A stretch of 53,286 bases of DNA. It comes from Gammaproteobacteria bacterium (GTDB lineage Bacteria; Pseudomonadota; Gammaproteobacteria; Xanthomonadales; SZUA-36). Shown here one piece after another: positions 34,585 through 43,658 of the stretch; within the stretch, counting starts at the first letter, position 1, and the number at the start of each line of letters is the position of its first letter. Position numbers and translations under genes: made by a program. The stretch lies in the NCBI GenBank assembly GCA_021772915.1, contig JAJFLB010000048.1, forward strand, positions 1 through 53,286, given 5' to 3'. The notes beneath the pieces were generated by a model. That model was given only the letters and a program-made list of their open reading frames with translations, had not been told where the DNA came from and searched no databases.

Positions 34585-35748
34585 TCAGCGATCCAGTAGC
34601 TTCCGTTCATCGAGCCCGATACTTCGGGCGATAATTTCCTTCATGATCTCGGAGGTGCCCGCGTAAATGCGGGAGACGCGGGCATCGGTAAACATGTGTG
34701 AGATGCGGTACTCGCTCATGTAACCCGCGCCACCGTGTAGTTGCACACAGGCGTCCATTACTTTGGATTCGAGTTCACTGCAATTGAGCTTGGCCTCAGC
34801 AGCCAGTTCCGCACTCAACTCCCCCCGGTTGTGCAACAAGACACACTGGTCGATGAAGGATTGTGTGACGTCCAGTGCGGTGCGCATTTCGGCCATCACG
34901 AAACGACTGTTCTGAAAGGACCCAATCGGTTTGCCAAATGCTTTGCGCTCGAGAATGAAATCCTTGGTCAGATCAAAGGCGACCTCCGCGTGCGCCACTT
35001 CCTGTGCGGCACTGATCAGACGTTCCTCGGCCAGGTGGTGCATCAGGTTATAGAAACCTTTCCGGGGGTCTCCCAGTACATTGGCGGCAGGAACGCGTAC
35101 ATTATCAAAAAATAGTTCGGCGGTATCCTGGGTCTTGAGACCCATTTTCTTCAGATTGCGTCCACGACTGAAGCCTTCCATGTCACCTTCCACCACGAAA
35201 AGACCGATGCCGTGCGGGTTGTCCGGCACGGTGCGGGCGGCCACCACGAAAGCGCCGCCATTGATGCCGTTGGAAATGAAGGTCTTTGAACCGTTCAGAA
35301 GCCAGTCGTCACCATCTTGTACCGCCCGTGATTTGATCCCGGCGAGGTCACTGCCAGCACCGGGCTCGGTCATTGCAATGCCGAGAATGGTTTCGCCTGA
35401 GATGCATTTTGGCAGCAAGCGCGATTTGAGTTCCGCACTTCCCAGATGACCGATGTAGGGCCCGACAAGACGGCTATGCAGCGAGAGAAACAGACCGATG
35501 TCGCCGTGCCGGATGGTCTCTTCAATGACGATCTGCTCAAATCGAAAATCATCAATGCCCAGGCCGCCGTATTTCTCCTCGGCCCACATACACAACAGAC
35601 CCTGTTCACCCGCCTTTGAAAAGGCGGATGGGTCGCAGGCCCCCGCTTCTCGCCATCGCTCAACATGAGGTGCGATTTCCCGTTGCATAAACCGACGGAC
35701 AGAATCGCGGAACATGTCGTGTTCTTCATTGAATATGGTGCGTTTCAT
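34585..35748 (-). CDS. Acyl-CoA dehydrogenase (long-chain/isovaleryl-type active site)
   Basis: This 387-residue FAD-dependent acyl-CoA dehydrogenase has the signatures IAMTEPGAGSDLAGI and QLHGGAGYMSEYRISHMFTDARVSRIYAGTSEIMKEIIAR. The catalytic-glutamate position of medium-chain enzymes (YEGT) is Ala here (YAGTSE), as in long-chain and isovaleryl-CoA dehydrogenases. In those the base is a Glu on another helix, probably within LAEERLISA. It sits downstream of the DUF3501 gene on the same strand and converges with the dipeptidase gene. Chain-length preference is uncertain. Confidence 0.94.
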   Translation of the reverse strand: MKRTIFNEEHDMFRDSVRRFMQREIAPHVERWREAGACDPSAFSKAGEQGLLCMWAEEKYGGLGIDDFRFEQIVIEETIRHGDIGLFLSLHSRLVGPYIGHLGSAELKSRLLPKCISGETILGIAMTEPGAGSDLAGIKSRAVQDGDDWLLNGSKTFISNGINGGAFVVAARTVPDNPHGIGLFVVEGDMEGFSRGRNLKKMGLKTQDTAELFFDNVRVPAANVLGDPRKGFYNLMHHLAEERLISAAQEVAHAEVAFDLTKDFILERKAFGKPIGSFQNSRFVMAEMRTALDVTQSFIDQCVLLHNRGELSAELAAEAKLNCSELESKVMDACVQLHGGAGYMSEYRISHMFTDARVSRIYAGTSEIMKEIIARSIGLDERKLLDR

Positions 35749-35867
35749 CAGGCTTAGTGTGGTCAGTTTGTCGACTTTTTATTGAATGGCATTAGGGTAG
35801 GGGGCTGGTAAGTTTTCTGCAAGGAATCTAGCCCACATATTTCACCAGCGGGCTCGGGGAATCGCGA

Positions 35868-36449
35868 TCAGTCAAAGTCAGCCAGCAGGGCCGCGCGGAC
35901 TGCGGCTTCGACTTCGGCCGTGTAAAGATAGGACTCATGATTGCAGCCGAAGGTCAGGTCCGCGCCTGAACGCAAGGCATTTACCATATCCGCAGCGAAC
36001 TCAAAGCGCATAAAGTGTACAGCGGAAGTCTTTTCCGCATTACTGCGTTGCAGGTCCTCGTTGGCAATGGCGTGGATCCGCTCGAATCCATTCACTTGCG
36101 CCCAGACCAGGTCCTCGATACCCCTGAGCAGAGCAAGTTGTTGTCTGCGTGTATCAACAGACTGGTACTCCAACATTGCAGTTGCTTTGAGGTTGCAACC
36201 ATCGGGTATCAGGGGGTTGTAAGTATCAAGTTCTACCTTGATGGCGCTGGCTTCGAAAATCTTCTCGATACGCAACATTTCCTGGACCTGGTATTGAATG
36301 GTCAGGCGATCCTCAAAGTAAAGATGCAGGTGCGGACCGACTGAAACCCGGCGGTGCCGTTTATGTTTGAGCATGCGGTCACGAAACTCCGCTCTGAGTT
36401 CAGCGTAGCGCTCAAGACTGAGCAGTTCATTCCGGTCAAGTTTATCCAT
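35868..36449 (-). CDS. DUF3501 family protein
   Basis: This 193-residue cytoplasmic protein of the DUF3501 family starts MDKLDRNELLSLERYAELR and contains GPHLHLYFEDRLTIQYQVQEMLRIEKIF. DUF3501 genes commonly occur with a rubrerythrin and a heterodisulfide-reductase-like Fe-S protein, exactly the neighbours seen here: the Fe-S gene ends 17 bases upstream. The set is thought to act in peroxide or redox stress, but the reaction is not known. Confidence 0.9.
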   Translation of the reverse strand: MDKLDRNELLSLERYAELRAEFRDRMLKHKRHRRVSVGPHLHLYFEDRLTIQYQVQEMLRIEKIFEASAIKVELDTYNPLIPDGCNLKATAMLEYQSVDTRRQQLALLRGIEDLVWAQVNGFERIHAIANEDLQRSNAEKTSAVHFMRFEFAADMVNALRSGADLTFGCNHESYLYTAEVEAAVRAALLADFD

Positions 36450-36466
36450 TTCTATGGGTCCGCAGG

Positions 36467-37813
36467 TCAGATCCCGTAGGCTTTTCTTAATAAAGACACG
36501 GGATTGGTTTCCTCATGCTTCAGCTTGAGTCCATCCGCAATTTGGGTGGCAGCCATCGGACAATCTGAAATCAGGTAGTCGGCGTCCATTTTTTCAGCGC
36601 GGCTGATGACGGGGCGGGCAATTTTCTGCGCCTTGGCCCAGCTGTCATTGCGTACGCCGTAGGTACCGTCATGACCAGAACAGCGTTCAATGGTATGGAT
36701 CACGGAGCCCGGTACCAACTCTAGAACCTGCCGGGTTTTGGGGCCGATATTCTGCACCCTTTGATGACAGGGAACGTGCCAGGCTATGGTGCCCAATGGC
36801 TGCTGGAATTGGGTATTCAAAAGGTCGGCCTTTCGCCTGTGCAGCAGGTATTCAAAGGGGTCAAACATATGTTTTTTGACCTTTAATATGTCCGCGTCAT
36901 CCGTGTACATCAGTGGCAGTTCCTGTTTGAACATAAGTACGCAGGATGGCACTGCAGCAACAATATCCCAGCCCTCGTCGATCAATTTGACCAGCTGGGG
37001 AATGTTTTTTCGGCGGTACTTATCTACTGACTCCAGGTCACCCTGTTCGAGTTTTGGCATGCCACAGCAGACTTCCTTCTCGGTTAATTTGACCGCAATG
37101 CCATTGTGTTCAAACACGGCGACCAGGTCCTCAGCGATACCCGGTTCATTGAAATTGCAATAACAGGTGGCAAACAAGGCCACCCGGCCACGTGTTGGGC
37201 CGGCTGCCGTGGCGGACACTTTTCTTGGCCGATGGTATTTGTGACGTTTCTTCAGGGTTTCCCTGTGGTGCTCGGGGAGGTGGGCTGCGGGGTGTATATC
37301 CAGTAGTTTGGACGCAACTTTGCGCATTATTTTATTTTCTTTTGCGGCATTGACCATCGGGTTGATGACCGGCAGGCTTGCCACGGTGCCTGCCAGCACT
37401 GTGCTGCTGATTAGTTTATGGCTGAGTTTGCGCTCACCGTTCTTGAATTGCACGGCCTTGGCTCGCAGCATCAGGTGGGGGAAATCAATTTTCCATTCAT
37501 GCGGCGGAACGTAAGGGCACTTGACCTGGTAGCAAAGATCACAAAGATAACATTCATCAACCACTTTTTGGTAATCGCTCCTGGCGACCCCATCGACTTC
37601 AAATGTGCTTGATTCATCCACCAGGTCAAACAAGGTCGGAAACGCAGCACACAGGGAAACACAACGGCGACAGCCGTGGCAGACGTCGTAAACACGTTCC
37701 AGTTCGCTTTCCAGATCGGCCTGTTCGTAGAACTCTGGATCCTGCCAGTTCAGCGGATAGCGGGTCGGTGCTTCCAGGCTGCCTTCGCGTACTGGTGGAG
37801 ATGGATTGCTCAT
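36467..37813 (-). CDS. Heterodisulfide-reductase-related Fe-S protein (GlpC/HdrD-like)
   Basis: This 448-residue protein has two ferredoxin-type 4Fe-4S motifs: CHGCRRCVSLCAAFP near residue 45, and a second group CYLCDLCYQVKCP near residue 88. Two CCG-type cysteine domains follow, with EVCCGMPKLEQGD near 245 and a late IERCSGHDGTYG. This matches GlpC/HdrD-like electron-transfer proteins. It lies in an operon with rubrerythrin upstream and DUF3501 downstream, so it may pass electrons to rubrerythrin. A REP pair lies between it and the rubrerythrin gene. Confidence 0.92.
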   Translation of the reverse strand: MSNPSPPVREGSLEAPTRYPLNWQDPEFYEQADLESELERVYDVCHGCRRCVSLCAAFPTLFDLVDESSTFEVDGVARSDYQKVVDECYLCDLCYQVKCPYVPPHEWKIDFPHLMLRAKAVQFKNGERKLSHKLISSTVLAGTVASLPVINPMVNAAKENKIMRKVASKLLDIHPAAHLPEHHRETLKKRHKYHRPRKVSATAAGPTRGRVALFATCYCNFNEPGIAEDLVAVFEHNGIAVKLTEKEVCCGMPKLEQGDLESVDKYRRKNIPQLVKLIDEGWDIVAAVPSCVLMFKQELPLMYTDDADILKVKKHMFDPFEYLLHRRKADLLNTQFQQPLGTIAWHVPCHQRVQNIGPKTRQVLELVPGSVIHTIERCSGHDGTYGVRNDSWAKAQKIARPVISRAEKMDADYLISDCPMAATQIADGLKLKHEETNPVSLLRKAYGI

Positions 37814-37834
37814 CTTGCGATTCCTGAAATCCGG

Positions 37835-37912
37835 GTGGGACCGACGAGCTCGCTCGTCGGGAATCTAAAAGTCTGAAAGGTTCCCGACGAGCGAGCTCGT
37901 CGGTCCTACAGT
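37835..37912. repeat. Inverted REP pair (BIME-like)
   Basis: Two copies of the REP sequence face each other: GGGACCGACGAGCTCGCTCG followed by TCGGGAA, then 18 bases later TTCCCGACGAGCGAGCTCGT followed by CGGTCCTAC. The unit forms a long imperfect hairpin and each half also forms its own hairpin. It lies inside the rubrerythrin / Fe-S operon and may lower expression of the downstream genes. The related pair is at 1880-1976. Confidence 0.85.
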
Positions 37913-37915
37913 GGG

Positions 37916-38332
37916 TTAGTCGAGCTCGTTCAGAGCTTTCTGGAAGCGGTTGGCATGGGAACGTTCCGCTTTGGCAAGGGTCTCAAACCAATCAGCAATT
38001 TCTTCAAAGCCTTCTTCACGGGCAGAACTCGCCATACCCGGGTACATGTCTGTGTACTCGTGCGTTTCACCGGCAATGGCGGCCTTAAGATTATCCCCGG
38101 TATTTCCTATTGGTAAACCTGTTGCGGGGTCACCCGTTTCTTCAAGATACTCCAGGTGACCGTGCGCATGGCCGGTCTCTCCTTCAGCAGTAGAACGAAA
38201 TACCGTAGCGACGTCGTTATAGCCCTCGATATCAGCGCGCTGTGCAAAATAGAGATAACGCCGGTTTGCCTGTGACTCACCGGCAAATGCGTCTTTGAGG
38301 TTCTGTTCTGTTTTGCTGCCTTTTAATGACAT
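37916..38332 (-). CDS. Rubrerythrin, short form without rubredoxin domain
   Basis: Rubrerythrin reduces hydrogen peroxide at a di-iron site. ATG at 38332 is preceded by GGAGAG; the frame is open 15 codons further. The 138-residue protein has the four-helix ligands in [27 protein letters not shown] (ExxH), [16 protein letters not shown] and [10 protein letters not shown] (ExxH). The C-terminal rubredoxin domain is absent, so a separate electron donor is needed; the Fe-S protein in the operon is a candidate. The gene diverges from tspO. Confidence 0.94.
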   Translation of the reverse strand: MSLKGSKTEQNLKDAFAGESQANRRYLYFAQRADIEGYNDVATVFRSTAEGETGHAHGHLEYLEETGDPATGLPIGNTGDNLKAAIAGETHEYTDMYPGMASSAREEGFEEIADWFETLAKAERSHANRFQKALNELD

Positions 38333-38542
38333 GATCTGTACTCTCCGTAGATTGTCTATTGAACTGGATGGAGGCAAAGCATAGCCCTGTTTTAACTATA
38401 GGTGAAATTGATTTTAACAATTGTTTCCATAGTTTTTGTCAATACCAAGAACGTGCATTTCCTCAAAAAGCCAAACAGGTTTGTGTCAATCGATTCACAT
38501 TGAGGTAGCATTACTTATCTTATTGAACAGTACGGGTTTCGT

Positions 38543-39028
38543 ATGCCAAGGATGATTGCTTTAGTGGTATTCATGTTGTTGGTGGTTGCCACAGCAGCAT
38601 TGAGTGGCCAGTTTGTCGGTGGTGACTGGTATCACCAGAGGATGAACCAGCCTGTATGGAACCCTCCCCCAGTGGTGCTGACTTCCGTATGGGCGGTGTT
38701 GTACGTATTGATGGGTGTGTCCGCGTGGATGGTGTGGGAAGCCAGGCGTGGCCTGGCAAGGGTGGCGCTGGGGCTCTGGGGATTACAGCTAATACTCGGG
38801 GTCGGTTGGTCCTGGATGTATTTTGGACTGCATCGAATAGGCTGGGCGCTGCCGGTCTTGGGTTTGTGGTTACTGGTTGTAGTGGCGGTCATTGTGACCT
38901 TCCGGGCCATTAAGCGCGAGGCGTCCAGCCTGATGATGCCACTCTCTGCCTGGTTATTGTTTACTTTAGTGTTGAATTTTGTCCAGTGGCAACTCAATGG
39001 TGGCGGCACCACTTCGATTTTTGGCTAG
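38543..39028 (+). CDS. tspO: TspO/MBR family membrane protein
   Basis: This 161-residue protein with five membrane segments matches the TspO/MBR family (tryptophan-rich sensory protein, relative of the mitochondrial translocator protein). Typical features are WYHQRMNQPVWNPPPVVLTSVWAVLYVLMG in the first half and FVQWQLN near the end. Family members bind porphyrins and affect stress responses; the role here is not known. It diverges from the rubrerythrin gene, sharing a 210-base intergenic region in which no clear operator was found. Confidence 0.93.
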   Translation: MPRMIALVVFMLLVVATAALSGQFVGGDWYHQRMNQPVWNPPPVVLTSVWAVLYVLMGVSAWMVWEARRGLARVALGLWGLQLILGVGWSWMYFGLHRIGWALPVLGLWLLVVVAVIVTFRAIKREASSLMMPLSAWLLFTLVLNFVQWQLNGGGTTSIFG

Positions 39029-39076
39029 GCACACTGAGATTTTATAACATTGAACCGGGTTCACAGACCTGTCGCT

Positions 39077-39096
39077 TTAGTTTAAACTTAAACTAA
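39077..39096. promoter_or_regulatory. Probable MarR-type operator
   Basis: TTAGTTTAA-AC-TTAAACTAA is a perfect inverted repeat with 9-bp arms, located 23 bases before the start codon of the fused monooxygenase/reductase gene. AT-rich dyads of this length are typical MarR-family binding sites, and a MarR regulator is encoded at 41455-41946 in the same cluster. Repression released by an aryl-CoA thioester is a reasonable inference. Confidence 0.65.
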
Positions 39097-39118
39097 TGAT
39101 CATGACTGGGTTGAATAA

Positions 39119-41413
39119 ATGAAAGTTGCTTGTGTCGGAGGTGGGCCCGCTGGCCTCTACTTTGCCATTTCCATGAAGTTGCGTTCGGCTGACCATCAGG
39201 TCACGGTTTTTGAACGCAATCGACCCGATGACACATTTGGCTGGGGTGTGGTGTTCTCGGACGGGGTTCTGGCTGATTTGGCCAGGAATGACGTACCCTC
39301 TGCCGATATGGTGACCGATGGCTTTATCCACTGGGACGATATTGATGTTCATTACAAAGATGAGGTTATTAAATCTGGCGGGCACGGTTTCTGTGGCATC
39401 GGTCGACAGCACCTGCTGAGTATTCTCCACCAACGGGCCACAGAATTGGGTGTGGAGCTGGTATTTGAAACCGAGGTTGAACCGGATCTCGAGCAGTTCG
39501 CAGATTATGACCTGGTGATTGCTTCCGATGGGGTCAACAGTCGTTTCAGGGAGGCCTACAGGGAACACCTCGATGTCGACATCGATGTTCGGCCGAACAA
39601 ATTCATATGGCTTGGGACGCATCGGCTGTTCGACGCATTCACCTTTATTTTCAAACAGACACCACAGGGCTGGATCTGGGTCCACGCCTATCGTTTCGAC
39701 AAGGATACCTCGACCTTTATTGTCGAGTGTGAGGAGTCGACCTGGACGGCGTTGGGTCTTGGTGAGATGAGCCAGAATGAGTGTTCACGTTATCTGGAAG
39801 ACCTGTTCAGTGAATACCTCGAAGGTAATGAGTTGATGAGCAATGCTAAACACCTGCGAGGCTCGGCGTGGGTCAGTTTTCCGAGGGTGTTGTGTGGTCA
39901 GTGGCATTACAAAAACCTGGTCCTGATTGGTGACGCCGCGCACACGGCGCATTTTTCAATTGGTTCAGGAACAAGACTCGGTTTTGAGGATGCCATTGAT
40001 CTTGCCGATGCACTGAATTCAAGTGCAGATATTGACCAGGCCCTGGAAGGTTATCGGGAAAAACGCACAATCGAGGTCTTGCGTCTGCAGAGTGCAGCAC
40101 GCAACTCGATGAAATGGTTCGAGAATCTGCCGCGCTACGCGGAACTGGAGCCGATGCAGTTCAACTATGAGTTGTTGACCCGCAGCCAACGGGTAAGCCA
40201 CGAAAGCCTCCGGCTGCGTGATCCCGACTGGCTGGAGCGAATGGAGCAGTGGTTTTCGAGACAGGCGACAGGTGAGGCCCAGATTGAAGGTGAAACCGTA
40301 CCACCCATGTTTATTCCCTTTCGTCTGCGGGACATGGTGTTAAAGAACCGGGTAGCGGTATCACCGATGGCAATGTACAGCGCCATCGACGGCGCACCTT
40401 CAGATTTTCATCTGGTCCACCTGGGTGCCAGGGCACAGGGTGGTGCCGGGCTGATCATTACCGAAATGGTCGGTGTATCCAGGGAAGCACGTATTACGCC
40501 GGGATGTGTCGGGCTTTACAACGATGAGCATATCGAGCCCTGGAAGAGAATTATTGACTTCGTACATAGCAATGACTCGGCCAGAATCTGTCTGCAACTT
40601 GGACACTCGGGGCCGAAGGGTGCAACCAAATTGCTCTGGGAAGGGGCGCATGAACCGCTGGAAGAAGGAGCCTGGGAGACGATAGCCCCGTCACCGATTC
40701 CGTGGTCACCTGAGAACCCTGTGCCCAGGGAGATGAACCGGGTGGACATGGATCGTGTCCGGGATGATTTTGTAAACGCTGCCGTGCGAGCTGAAAGATG
40801 TGGTTTTGACATGCTTGAAATGCACTATGCGCACGGTTATTTGATGTCCAGTTTTATCTCACCTCTGACCAATCAACGTGAGGACGAATACGGCGGCAGC
40901 CTGGAAAACAGGTTGCGGTATCCTCTCGAAGTTTTTGCAGCGGTGCGTCATGTTTGGCCGCAAAACAAACCCATGTCCGTGCGTGTTTCTGCCACCGACT
41001 GGGTCGAAGGCGGGCTGGATGGCGATGATACTGTGCATATTGCCCGGGCGTTCGCCGCAGAGGGTGTCGATATCATGGATATCTCTGCGGGGGGAACCAG
41101 CACGCTGGCCAGTCCTGTGTACGGGCGCATGTTCCAGACACCACTGAGTGATCAGGTCAGAAGGGAAGCAGGTATTCCAACCATGGCGGTCGGAAATATT
41201 TACGAGACCGATCACGTCAACAGCATTATCGCTTCGGGTCGCGCAGATCTGTGTTGTCTGGCAAGACCCCATCTGGCGGATCCTTACTGGACGCTGCACG
41301 CGGCCGCACAAGTTGGGTACGAGGGGCAAAAGTGGCCCCGGCAATATCTTGCAGGACGGGATCAATACTCAAGAAATCTTGCCCGGGCCGCCGAAATGGT
41401 AATAAACGCTTGA
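39119..41413 (+). CDS. Fused aryl-CoA monooxygenase / flavin reductase (aminobenzoyl- or salicylyl-CoA type)
   Basis: This 764-residue two-domain flavoenzyme has, at residues 1-390, an FAD-dependent monooxygenase with the N-terminal dinucleotide site [11 protein letters not shown] and the later [20 protein letters not shown] near residue 270. From about residue 395 on it is an Old Yellow Enzyme-type domain ([46 protein letters not shown]). The size and fusion match 2-aminobenzoyl-CoA monooxygenase/reductase and proteins annotated as bifunctional salicylyl-CoA 5-hydroxylase/oxidoreductase. It would hydroxylate and reduce an aryl-CoA ring with O2 and NAD(P)H. It heads a cluster with MarR, acyl-CoA dehydrogenase, RidA, OYE and thioesterase genes. 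The exact substrate cannot be settled from sequence. Confidence 0.92.
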   Translation: MKVACVGGGPAGLYFAISMKLRSADHQVTVFERNRPDDTFGWGVVFSDGVLADLARNDVPSADMVTDGFIHWDDIDVHYKDEVIKSGGHGFCGIGRQHLLSILHQRATELGVELVFETEVEPDLEQFADYDLVIASDGVNSRFREAYREHLDVDIDVRPNKFIWLGTHRLFDAFTFIFKQTPQGWIWVHAYRFDKDTSTFIVECEESTWTALGLGEMSQNECSRYLEDLFSEYLEGNELMSNAKHLRGSAWVSFPRVLCGQWHYKNLVLIGDAAHTAHFSIGSGTRLGFEDAIDLADALNSSADIDQALEGYREKRTIEVLRLQSAARNSMKWFENLPRYAELEPMQFNYELLTRSQRVSHESLRLRDPDWLERMEQWFSRQATGEAQIEGETVPPMFIPFRLRDMVLKNRVAVSPMAMYSAIDGAPSDFHLVHLGARAQGGAGLIITEMVGVSREARITPGCVGLYNDEHIEPWKRIIDFVHSNDSARICLQLGHSGPKGATKLLWEGAHEPLEEGAWETIAPSPIPWSPENPVPREMNRVDMDRVRDDFVNAAVRAERCGFDMLEMHYAHGYLMSSFISPLTNQREDEYGGSLENRLRYPLEVFAAVRHVWPQNKPMSVRVSATDWVEGGLDGDDTVHIARAFAAEGVDIMDISAGGTSTLASPVYGRMFQTPLSDQVRREAGIPTMAVGNIYETDHVNSIIASGRADLCCLARPHLADPYWTLHAAAQVGYEGQKWPRQYLAGRDQYSRNLARAAEMVINA

Positions 41414-41454
41414 AAACAGGAAGCTCTGCCAATTAACCAAAGGTAACAGACGTG

Positions 41455-41946
41455 ATGCCAAACAAAGCACAAACAGCACTGGACAAACAGGAACAAATGC
41501 CACGCAGAAAAATGGCATTGCGTAACTGGTTGGGTTTGTTGACTTCATCACAATTGATTGAAAAGCGGGTACGGGAGCGCTTTCGCAAAGAGTTTGATAC
41601 TACCCTGCCCCGGTTCGACGTGATGGCCGCTCTGGAACGTGAGCCGAAGGGGCAATCAATGGGTGAAGTATCCCGCTGGTTGCTGGTTTCGAGTGGCAAT
41701 GTCACTGGCATCATGTCGCGTCTGGTTGCCGATGGCCTGGTCACACGTACACAATCTGAAAGTGATCGACGCTCACATCTCGTCAGACTTAGTCGCAAGG
41801 GGCGGACGGAATTTGAGCGCATGTCTCTTAGTCACGAAAAATGGATTCGTAAAATGCTCACCGGAATGACCAGACAGGAAATGGCGGCACTTGATGGTTT
41901 GCTGAAGAGAGTCAAGGTGTGTCTGGCCAGGGAGGAAGCCTCGTGA
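41455..41946 (+). CDS. MarR family transcriptional regulator
   Basis: This 163-residue winged-helix regulator has the recognition region PRFDVMAALEREPKGQSMGEVSRWLLVSSGNVTGIMSRLVADGLVTR and the wing QSESDRRSHLVRLSRKGR. ATG at 41455 is preferred over the adjacent GTG at 41452. It lies between the monooxygenase and acyl-CoA dehydrogenase genes and probably binds the dyad at 39077-39096. MarR proteins of aromatic-CoA pathways often respond to the CoA thioester. Confidence 0.93.
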   Translation: MPNKAQTALDKQEQMPRRKMALRNWLGLLTSSQLIEKRVRERFRKEFDTTLPRFDVMAALEREPKGQSMGEVSRWLLVSSGNVTGIMSRLVADGLVTRTQSESDRRSHLVRLSRKGRTEFERMSLSHEKWIRKMLTGMTRQEMAALDGLLKRVKVCLAREEAS

Positions 41947-42033
41947 CTGCCATTTTTTATGGTCACATATCAATGGAACCGGAAAGACCACGCCTGGTTG
42001 GCCCTGTAGAGAGGGGGGCGTTGAGGGTGATTG

Positions 42034-43224
42034 ATGTCTGATTCGAGCTACCTGGACTGGCCATTTCTGCAAGCGGATCAGCGTGAACTCAAAGCAGGGC
42101 TTGATCAATGGTGTGAGAAAAATTCTGAACTTCTGAATCCTGATATGGGTGCCGGGCAGAGCGGACTGGATGCAGCCTGCCGCGGGCTGGTAAGCTTATT
42201 GGCCAAGGGAGGCTGGTTGACACACGCGGTTCCTGAATCGGGTGGGGATGTGGACCAACAACTGGATGTGCGCAGTTTGTGTCTGCTCCGTGAAACGCTC
42301 GCATATCATTCGGGGTTGGCTGATTTTTGCTTTGCAATGCAGGGTCTGGGAAGTGGTCCGATCAGCCTGTTCGGCAATCCAGAGTTGCGTGCAGAATTCT
42401 TGCCGTCTGTCGCCACAGGTAACAGCATTGCGGCGTTCGCGCTTTCAGAGAAGCAGGCGGGTTCTGATGTCAGCGCAATAGCAACCCGCGCTGAGAACGA
42501 TGGTGACCACTACGTTCTTAATGGCGAAAAAACATGGATTTCCAATGCCGGGCTGGCAGATTTTTACACCGTGTTTGCGCGCACGGGTGAGGCACCTGGC
42601 GTTAAGGGACTGAGCGCATTTGTGGTGACTGCGGACACCCCAGGATTGACTGTGAGTGAGCGCATCAACGTTATTGCTCCGCACCCACTGGGAACCCTGT
42701 ATTTCGAAAATTGCAGGGTGCCCGCCCGCCATATGCTGGCAGCACCAGGACAGGGGTTTCAGGTCGCGATGGCAACACTGGACGTATTTCGCACCACCGT
42801 GGCTGCGGCGGCGCTCGGCTTTGCACGTCGGGCATATGATGAGACTCTCACACATGTGCTCAACCGGGAATTGTTTGGTGCACCACTGGCGGAACTGCAA
42901 ATGACGCAGGCGGCAATTGCTGACATGCTGGTCGATATCGACACCAGCGCACTGCTGGTTTACCGCTCTGCGTGGGCCAAGGATAGTGGTCAGTCGCGGG
43001 TAACGCGGGAGGCCGCGATGGCCAAACTACACGCCACCGAGCAGGCACAACAAGTGATCGATCACGCGGTCCAGCTTTTTGGTGGTCTGGGTGTCACATC
43101 CGGTCAGGTGGTGGAACGTCTGTATCGTGAAATCCGTTCTTTGCGAATTTATGAAGGTGCCAGCGAAGTGCAAAAAGTTATCATCGCCCGTCACGAATAT
43201 AATCGATTAACAGGCCCTGGATAA
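42034..43224 (+). CDS. Acyl-CoA dehydrogenase of the aryl-CoA cluster
   Basis: This 396-residue acyl-CoA dehydrogenase has [14 protein letters not shown] near residue 145, [10 protein letters not shown], and the C-terminal [11 protein letters not shown]...[17 protein letters not shown]. The catalytic Glu is in YEGAS, the medium-chain-type position, unlike the other family member at 34585-35748. GAGGGTG precedes the ATG at 42034; a TTG one codon earlier is rejected. It may oxidise an alicyclic CoA intermediate after ring reduction. It follows marR by about 87 bases and precedes the RidA gene by four. Confidence 0.93.
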   Translation: MSDSSYLDWPFLQADQRELKAGLDQWCEKNSELLNPDMGAGQSGLDAACRGLVSLLAKGGWLTHAVPESGGDVDQQLDVRSLCLLRETLAYHSGLADFCFAMQGLGSGPISLFGNPELRAEFLPSVATGNSIAAFALSEKQAGSDVSAIATRAENDGDHYVLNGEKTWISNAGLADFYTVFARTGEAPGVKGLSAFVVTADTPGLTVSERINVIAPHPLGTLYFENCRVPARHMLAAPGQGFQVAMATLDVFRTTVAAAALGFARRAYDETLTHVLNRELFGAPLAELQMTQAAIADMLVDIDTSALLVYRSAWAKDSGQSRVTREAAMAKLHATEQAQQVIDHAVQLFGGLGVTSGQVVERLYREIRSLRIYEGASEVQKVIIARHEYNRLTGPG

Positions 43225-43228
43225 ACCC

Positions 43229-43630
43229 ATGACTCAGAAAATTCTCCTTCCACCTGGTTGGTCGCGACCACATGGCTACTCCAATGGGATCGCCGCAGAG
43301 GGCCGCATGGTTTTTGTTGCCGGCCAAATTGGTTGGGATGAAAACCACGTCATCCAAACCGACAGCATGGCCGGGCAAATTGAACAGACGCTGAAAAATA
43401 CCATCGCTGTTCTTGCCGAGGCCGATGCGGAGTCACGACATATTGTCAGAATGACCTGGTTCATCACTTCCCGCGTCGAGTACCTTGAGCAGGTAAAGGA
43501 AGTCGGTCGGGTGTGGCGCGAAATCATCGGCAAGCATTATCCGGCCATGGCCGTGATTGAAATTTCCGCGCTGATGGAAAGCAGGGCGAAGGTTGAAATA
43601 GAGACCACAGCAGTGGTCCCCTCCGCCTGA
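43229..43630 (+). CDS. RidA/YjgF-family protein
   Basis: This 133-residue trimer-type RidA-fold protein has GRMVFVAGQIGWDENHVI near residue 26 and the C-terminal HYPAMAVIEISALMESRAKVEIETTAV. RidA enzymes hydrolyse reactive enamines and imines. The catalytic arginine of true RidA (in a P-A-R-S motif) is replaced, since the equivalent reads PAMA, so deaminase activity is doubtful. Other Rid subfamilies lacking this Arg occur in catabolic operons. In a 2-aminobenzoyl-CoA pathway an enamine intermediate must lose ammonia, which makes the location suggestive. It begins four bases after the acyl-CoA dehydrogenase. Confidence 0.9.
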   Translation: MTQKILLPPGWSRPHGYSNGIAAEGRMVFVAGQIGWDENHVIQTDSMAGQIEQTLKNTIAVLAEADAESRHIVRMTWFITSRVEYLEQVKEVGRVWREIIGKHYPAMAVIEISALMESRAKVEIETTAVVPSA

Positions 43631-43658
43631 CAGGGCTTCCGGCCACCCTTACAGCTGG

